Source: an uncultured Oscillospiraceae bacterium
Lineage (GTDB): Bacteria > Bacillota_A > Clostridia > Oscillospirales > Oscillospiraceae
Direction of reading: 5' to 3'
DNA length: 8,539 nt
Assembly: GCA_944386965.1 (NCBI GenBank)
Contig: CALXDE010000082.1
Coordinates: forward strand, 1-8,539
The notes below the pieces were generated by a model. It made no database searches. It was not told the DNA's origin and saw only the letters and a program-made list of their open reading frames with translations. Numbering within the stretch: position 1 is the stretch's first letter; every line of letters begins with the position of its first letter. Shown in pieces: positions 5,586 through 8,539 of the stretch. Both the position numbers and the translations under genes were made by a program.

Positions 5586-5743
5586 CGGCCGGTTCAACCC
5601 TATGGCTCTGGCGCGCATGCCGTCAGGGCAATCAAATCGTCAAGGCAAACCGTTTGTTTTGTGTTGTGTGTCTGGAGCAGGAGGCGTCCCACGCTTGGAC
5701 AAAAAGCGCGGGGTTTCCTCCATGTCCTCCATGTTTCGATAAC
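5586..5743 (+). other. Untranslated region before prmC, no gene seen
   Basis: This part of the 341-base gap has no convincing gene and no clear promoter: TTGGAC at 5695-5700 lacks a -10 at the right distance. It contains a weak inverted repeat (CAAACCGTTTG, near 5646-5656) and a tandem 9-mer CCTCCATGT (5717-5725 and 5726-5734) close to the prmC ribosome binding site. An in-frame upstream ATG at 5661 would add 31 residues with no resemblance to PrmC and is not preferred. Confidence 0.5.
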
Positions 5744-5749
5744 GGAGGG
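5744..5749 (+). promoter_or_regulatory. Ribosome binding site that fixes the prmC start
   Basis: GGAGGG ends four bases before the ATG at 5754. The spacing is short but the match is strong, and the protein from this ATG has the usual PrmC length. Confidence 0.7.
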
Positions 5750-5753
5750 TCAT

Positions 5754-6620
5754 ATGCCAACTACATATAACAATTTGTATCTGGATATCCGGCAGGAGCT
5801 GCGGCGCGCCGGCATCACCGCCGCCACACTGGAGGCCCGGGAGCTGGTGTGCTACGGCAGCGGCAAGACCCGGGAGGAGCTGATCCGGGACGGCCAGCTC
5901 TACGTGACGCCGGAAGTGGAAAAGCGCATTCGTCAGCTGGTGGACCGGCATCTCCACGGGGAGCCGGTGGCCTACCTCATCGGCGAGTGGGAGTTTTACG
6001 GCCTGCCCCTGGACATCTCCGAGGCGGTGCTCATCCCCCGGGTGGACACGGAGGTGCTGGCGGCCCAGGCGATCGACTATGTCAATACCCTGGGGCAGTG
6101 CCGCGTGCTGGACCTGTGCGCCGGGAGCGGCTGCGTTGGACTGGCCGTCGCCGCCAACGCCCCCAAGTGTCGGGTGCTGCTGGGAGAGATCTCCGAGGGA
6201 GCGGTGCGCATCTGCCGGCAGAACATCCGCCGCAACCAGCTGGGGAGTCAGGTGTCCGTCATGGTTCTGGACGCCATGGCCAAGCCGCCCTCGGCCATTG
6301 GGGAGTTTGACTGCGTCGTCTGCAACCCGCCCTACATCCCCCGCTCGGACATCGAACGGCTGGACATCTCGGTAAAAAATTTCGAGCCCTATCTGGCCCT
6401 GTGCGGCGGCGAGGACGGCTACGACTTCTACAGCTACATCTCTCAGCACTGGCGCAAGGCGATGCGCTGCGGCGGCCGGCTCTACTTCGAGGTGGGCATC
6501 GGTCAGGCGGACACGGTGCTGCGCATCATGCGGGCCAACGGCTTTGGGGACATCAACGTGGTGCAGGACACCGGCGGTATTCCCCGGGTGGTCTATGGGA
6601 CCATGCTGGAGAGCATTTAG
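5754..6620 (+). CDS. prmC: PrmC, release factor glutamine methyltransferase
   Basis: A 288-residue S-adenosylmethionine-dependent methyltransferase that modifies the glutamine of the GGQ motif in peptide chain release factors RF1 and RF2, improving termination. Seen in the sequence: an N-terminal helical substrate-binding domain (about 1-80) with YLIGEWEFYG; the linker LIPRVDTEVL; the SAM-binding loop DLCAGSGCVG at 120-129; and the catalytic NPPY at 191-194, diagnostic of N5-glutamine methylation. DLCAGSG replaces the more usual DLGTGSG but keeps the glycine pattern. The start at 5754 was chosen from the ribosome binding site and family length. prmC is commonly paired with prfA (RF1), but no prfA lies in the window; instead recA follows after 51 bases. 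Transcription probably comes from the promoter ahead of the yqhQ-like gene, if it passes the palindrome array. Confidence 0.93.
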   Translation: MPTTYNNLYLDIRQELRRAGITAATLEARELVCYGSGKTREELIRDGQLYVTPEVEKRIRQLVDRHLHGEPVAYLIGEWEFYGLPLDISEAVLIPRVDTEVLAAQAIDYVNTLGQCRVLDLCAGSGCVGLAVAANAPKCRVLLGEISEGAVRICRQNIRRNQLGSQVSVMVLDAMAKPPSAIGEFDCVVCNPPYIPRSDIERLDISVKNFEPYLALCGGEDGYDFYSYISQHWRKAMRCGGRLYFEVGIGQADTVLRIMRANGFGDINVVQDTGGIPRVVYGTMLESI

Positions 6621-6671
6621 TCAAACAACGGCATTGGACGGATTTCGATACACAATGAGGAGAAAAGAAGC

Positions 6672-7793
6672 ATGGCAGTAAAGAAAGCAGCGGCGGCCTC
6701 CACCCCGGCGGCGCCCAACAGTGAGAAGAAGCGGGCCATTGAGGCCGCTATGGCCCAGATCGAGCGGATGTACGGCAAAGGAGCCATCATGCGCCTGGGG
6801 GACAGTCAGGACATCCAGGTGGATGTGATTCCCACCGGCTCTCTGGCCCTGGATTTGGCGCTGGGGATCGGCGGCGTGCCTCGGGGGCGCATTGTGGAGA
6901 TCTACGGGCCGGAGTCCTCCGGCAAGACCACCCTGGCCCTCCACATCGTGGCCGAGGCCCAGCGCCGGGGCGGCGAGGCCGCCTTTGTGGACGCCGAGCA
7001 CGCCCTGGACCCCACCTATGCCCGGGCGCTGGGCGTCAATATCGAGGACATGCTCATCGCCCAGCCGGACACCGGTGAGCAGGCCCTGGAGATCACCGAG
7101 GCCCTGGTCCGCTCCGGCGGCATCGACGTGGTGGTGGTGGACTCCGTGGCCGCCCTGGTGCCCCGGGCCGAGATCGAGGGGGAGATGGGGGACAGCTATG
7201 TGGGCCTCCACGCCCGCCTCATGAGCCAGGCCCTGCGGAAGCTGGCCGGCGCCATCAGCAAGACCAACTGCGTGGTGATCTTCATCAACCAGCTGCGGGA
7301 AAAGGTGGGCGTCATGTACGGAAACCCCGAGGTGACCACCGGCGGCCGGGCCCTGAAGTTCTACGCCAGCGTCCGCATCGACGTGCGGCGCATCGAGACG
7401 CTGAAAAACGGCAGCGAGATGATCGGCAACCGCACCCGGGCCAAGGTGGTGAAAAACAAGATGGCGCCCCCCTTCCGGGAGGCGGAGTTCGACATCATGT
7501 ACGGCGAGGGCATCAGCAAGCTGGGCGAACTGCTGGACCTGGGCGTGAAGCTGGAGCTGGTGCAGAAGGCCGGCTCCTGGTTCTCCATGGGGGAGACGCG
7601 CATCGGCCAGGGGCGGGACGCCGCCAAGCAGTTCCTGCGGGACAATCCGGAGACGGCTGAGAAGCTGGAGGCCGCCATCCGCCGGGACTTCTACAAGCTC
7701 ATGAGCAACCAGTCCCGGATCGCCGCCAAGGCTGCCGGTCGGGCGGTGGATGTCAGCGCCGACGACTTCGACGACGAGGACGATGCGGATTGA
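6672..7793 (+). CDS. recA: RecA recombinase
   Basis: A 373-residue RecA, slightly longer than the usual 340-355. It forms ATP-dependent filaments on single-stranded DNA for strand exchange, and stimulates LexA self-cleavage in the SOS response. Visible motifs: Walker A GPESSGKT at 79-86 with Lys85; [10 protein letters not shown]; Walker B VVVVDS with Asp157; loop L1 around [10 protein letters not shown]; the [13 protein letters not shown] and [10 protein letters not shown] segments bounding loop L2; and an acidic tail, [10 protein letters not shown], that tunes filament formation. The extra length is an Ala/Pro/Lys-rich N-terminus of about 16 residues plus the tail. GAGGAG (6657-6662) lies nine bases before the ATG. 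The 51-base gap after prmC has no promoter or LexA box that I can see, so expression probably depends on the upstream promoter with its LexA box. The end overlaps recX. Confidence 0.99.
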   Translation: MAVKKAAAASTPAAPNSEKKRAIEAAMAQIERMYGKGAIMRLGDSQDIQVDVIPTGSLALDLALGIGGVPRGRIVEIYGPESSGKTTLALHIVAEAQRRGGEAAFVDAEHALDPTYARALGVNIEDMLIAQPDTGEQALEITEALVRSGGIDVVVVDSVAALVPRAEIEGEMGDSYVGLHARLMSQALRKLAGAISKTNCVVIFINQLREKVGVMYGNPEVTTGGRALKFYASVRIDVRRIETLKNGSEMIGNRTRAKVVKNKMAPPFREAEFDIMYGEGISKLGELLDLGVKLELVQKAGSWFSMGETRIGQGRDAAKQFLRDNPETAEKLEAAIRRDFYKLMSNQSRIAAKAAGRAVDVSADDFDDEDDAD

Positions 7794-8409
7794 CGAGGTC
7801 AAGCCCTCCCAGCGGAGGGCGGGGCGCTTTCTGGTCAAGCTGGAGGACGGCTCCATCCTCCGCCTGGGCGAGGCGGAGGTCCTTCGCTTCGGCCTGCGGG
7901 CCGGGACGGAGCTGGACGCCGGACTCCTCTCGGAGATCGAGGCGGCTGCCCGATGTTCCCAGGTGAAAGCGCAGGCCGCCGCTCTCTCCGGCAGCCGGGC
8001 CCTCTCCCGCCGGGGGCTGGAGGAGAAGCTGGCCCGGCGGGGCGCGGGGGCGGAGGATATCCAGGCCGCGGTGAACTGGCTGGAGGAGCTGGGCGCCATT
8101 GACGACGCGGGCTATGCCCGGCTGGTGGCCCGGCACTACGGCGACCGGGGCTATGGTCCCGGCCGTGTTCGGGAGGAACTGCGGCGCCGGGGGGTGCCGA
8201 AGGCGCTCTGGGACGAGGCCCTGTCGGAGCTGCCGGAGGCCGGCGCGGCCATTGCGACATATCTGCGCAGGAAATGTCCCAGCGGCACCGCCGACGAGCG
8301 GGAGCGCCGCCGACTGGCGGATGGGCTCCTCCGCCGGGGCTTTTCCTGGGGGGAGATCCGCCCCGCCCTGGATGCCCTGGGCAGGGATGAGGAGGACTGG
8401 CAGCTGTGA
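7783..8409 (+). CDS. recX: RecX, regulator of RecA
   Basis: A 208-residue RecX, which binds RecA filaments and limits or remodels their activity. The N-terminal MRIDEVKP followed by a short beta-rich segment, and helical repeats such as [35 protein letters not shown] and [15 protein letters not shown], fit the family's tandem three-helix modules. The ATG at 7783 overlaps the last 11 bases of recA, which suggests translational coupling; GAGGA (7776-7780) is only two bases away, so coupling rather than a free ribosome binding site may drive initiation. An in-frame ATG at 7750 is possible but would add 11 low-complexity residues read from the recA tail. The frame is high in Arg and Gly, as expected for such GC-rich DNA. 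The next gene overlaps its stop. Confidence 0.92.
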   Translation: MRIDEVKPSQRRAGRFLVKLEDGSILRLGEAEVLRFGLRAGTELDAGLLSEIEAAARCSQVKAQAAALSGSRALSRRGLEEKLARRGAGAEDIQAAVNWLEELGAIDDAGYARLVARHYGDRGYGPGRVREELRRRGVPKALWDEALSELPEAGAAIATYLRRKCPSGTADERERRRLADGLLRRGFSWGEIRPALDALGRDEEDWQL

Positions 8410-8539
8410 CAAAAGGCGCGGGGACGACGTCTATCCACTGGTTTGAGCCCTGGTTTTTCCTCCTGTTCGGCCTGTTTCACCTCCACCGGGTGTGGGCGCT
8501 GGCGGACCGGCAGGGATACGCCGCGTTCTGGCTGGGGGT
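8406..8539 (+). CDS. Start of an unrecognised membrane protein (partial)
   Basis: A frame opens with GTG at 8406, overlapping the recX TGA in a GTGA arrangement, and stays open to the end of the window (44 full codons). GAGGAGG (8389-8395) lies ten bases before the start. The visible N-terminus has a short polar lead, then an aromatic and hydrophobic stretch (WFEPWFFLLFGLFHLH, from about residue 12) that looks like a first membrane segment, and a second hydrophobic part beginning near the edge (AAFWLG). The family is not recognised. Coupling to recX suggests it belongs to the same operon, whether or not it acts in DNA repair. The call rests on the overlap, the ribosome binding site and the membrane-like composition. 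Confidence 0.65.
   Translation, partial: MTKGAGTTSIHWFEPWFFLLFGLFHLHRVWALADRQGYAAFWLG

Noticed and set aside
5661..5753. N-terminal extension of PrmC from an upstream in-frame ATG
   Set aside because: The 31 extra residues do not look like PrmC, no ribosome binding site precedes that ATG, and GGAGGG sits right before the ATG at 5754.
6621..8099. Long - strand open frame (492 codons) opposite recA and recX
   Set aside because: Mirror of recA codon bias; the repetitive His, Gly, Asp and Val composition is typical of an antisense shadow.

Overview
The window looks like chromosomal DNA from a high-GC Gram-positive anaerobe of the Clostridia, most likely the gut Oscillospiraceae (Flavonifractor/Oscillibacter-like). 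This rests on the mix of a Firmicutes-type lipoprotein signal, an OmpR-family two-component pair, a YqhQ/DUF1385 protein, and B. subtilis-type LexA and sigma-A sites, with strongly GC-rich third codon positions. The genus is inference. All protein genes are on the + strand; the only - strand gene signal is a broken tRNA at the left edge.

Bases 1-380 hold no protein gene. On the - strand there is a near-consensus promoter (176-204), then the 5' half of a tRNA-Leu(CAA) starting at 157. The match stops at the anticodon stem, and the T arm and the 3' acceptor strand are missing. The more AT-rich DNA to the left is probably the end of an element integrated at the anticodon loop. An AT-rich stretch at 298-350, with a 9-bp direct repeat and a TATACT box, probably serves the first gene.

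Bases 381-4367 form a signalling block: a lipoprotein with four DxDGDG motifs, an OmpR/PhoB response regulator, an unrecognised 76-residue protein, and a membrane histidine kinase. The gaps on either side of the small gene (110 and 163 bases) contain GC-rich hairpins that may set expression ratios.

Bases 4380-8539 form a second unit: YqhQ-like membrane protein, prmC, recA, recX, and the start of an unrecognised membrane protein. A strong sigma-A-type promoter (TTGCAA, 17 bp, TATACT) precedes it, and a LexA-type box (CGAACAAACGTTGC) overlaps its -35. No LexA box was seen directly upstream of recA, so this may be the SOS control point for the whole unit. The 341-base gap between the YqhQ-like gene and prmC contains five consecutive strong inverted repeats (5419-5585), which no gene explains.

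The best candidates for something undescribed are the palindrome array, the SOS box placed two genes ahead of recA, the promoter-bearing half tRNA at an element junction, and the small protein between regulator and kinase. Nothing here amounts to a clearly new defence or mobile system.
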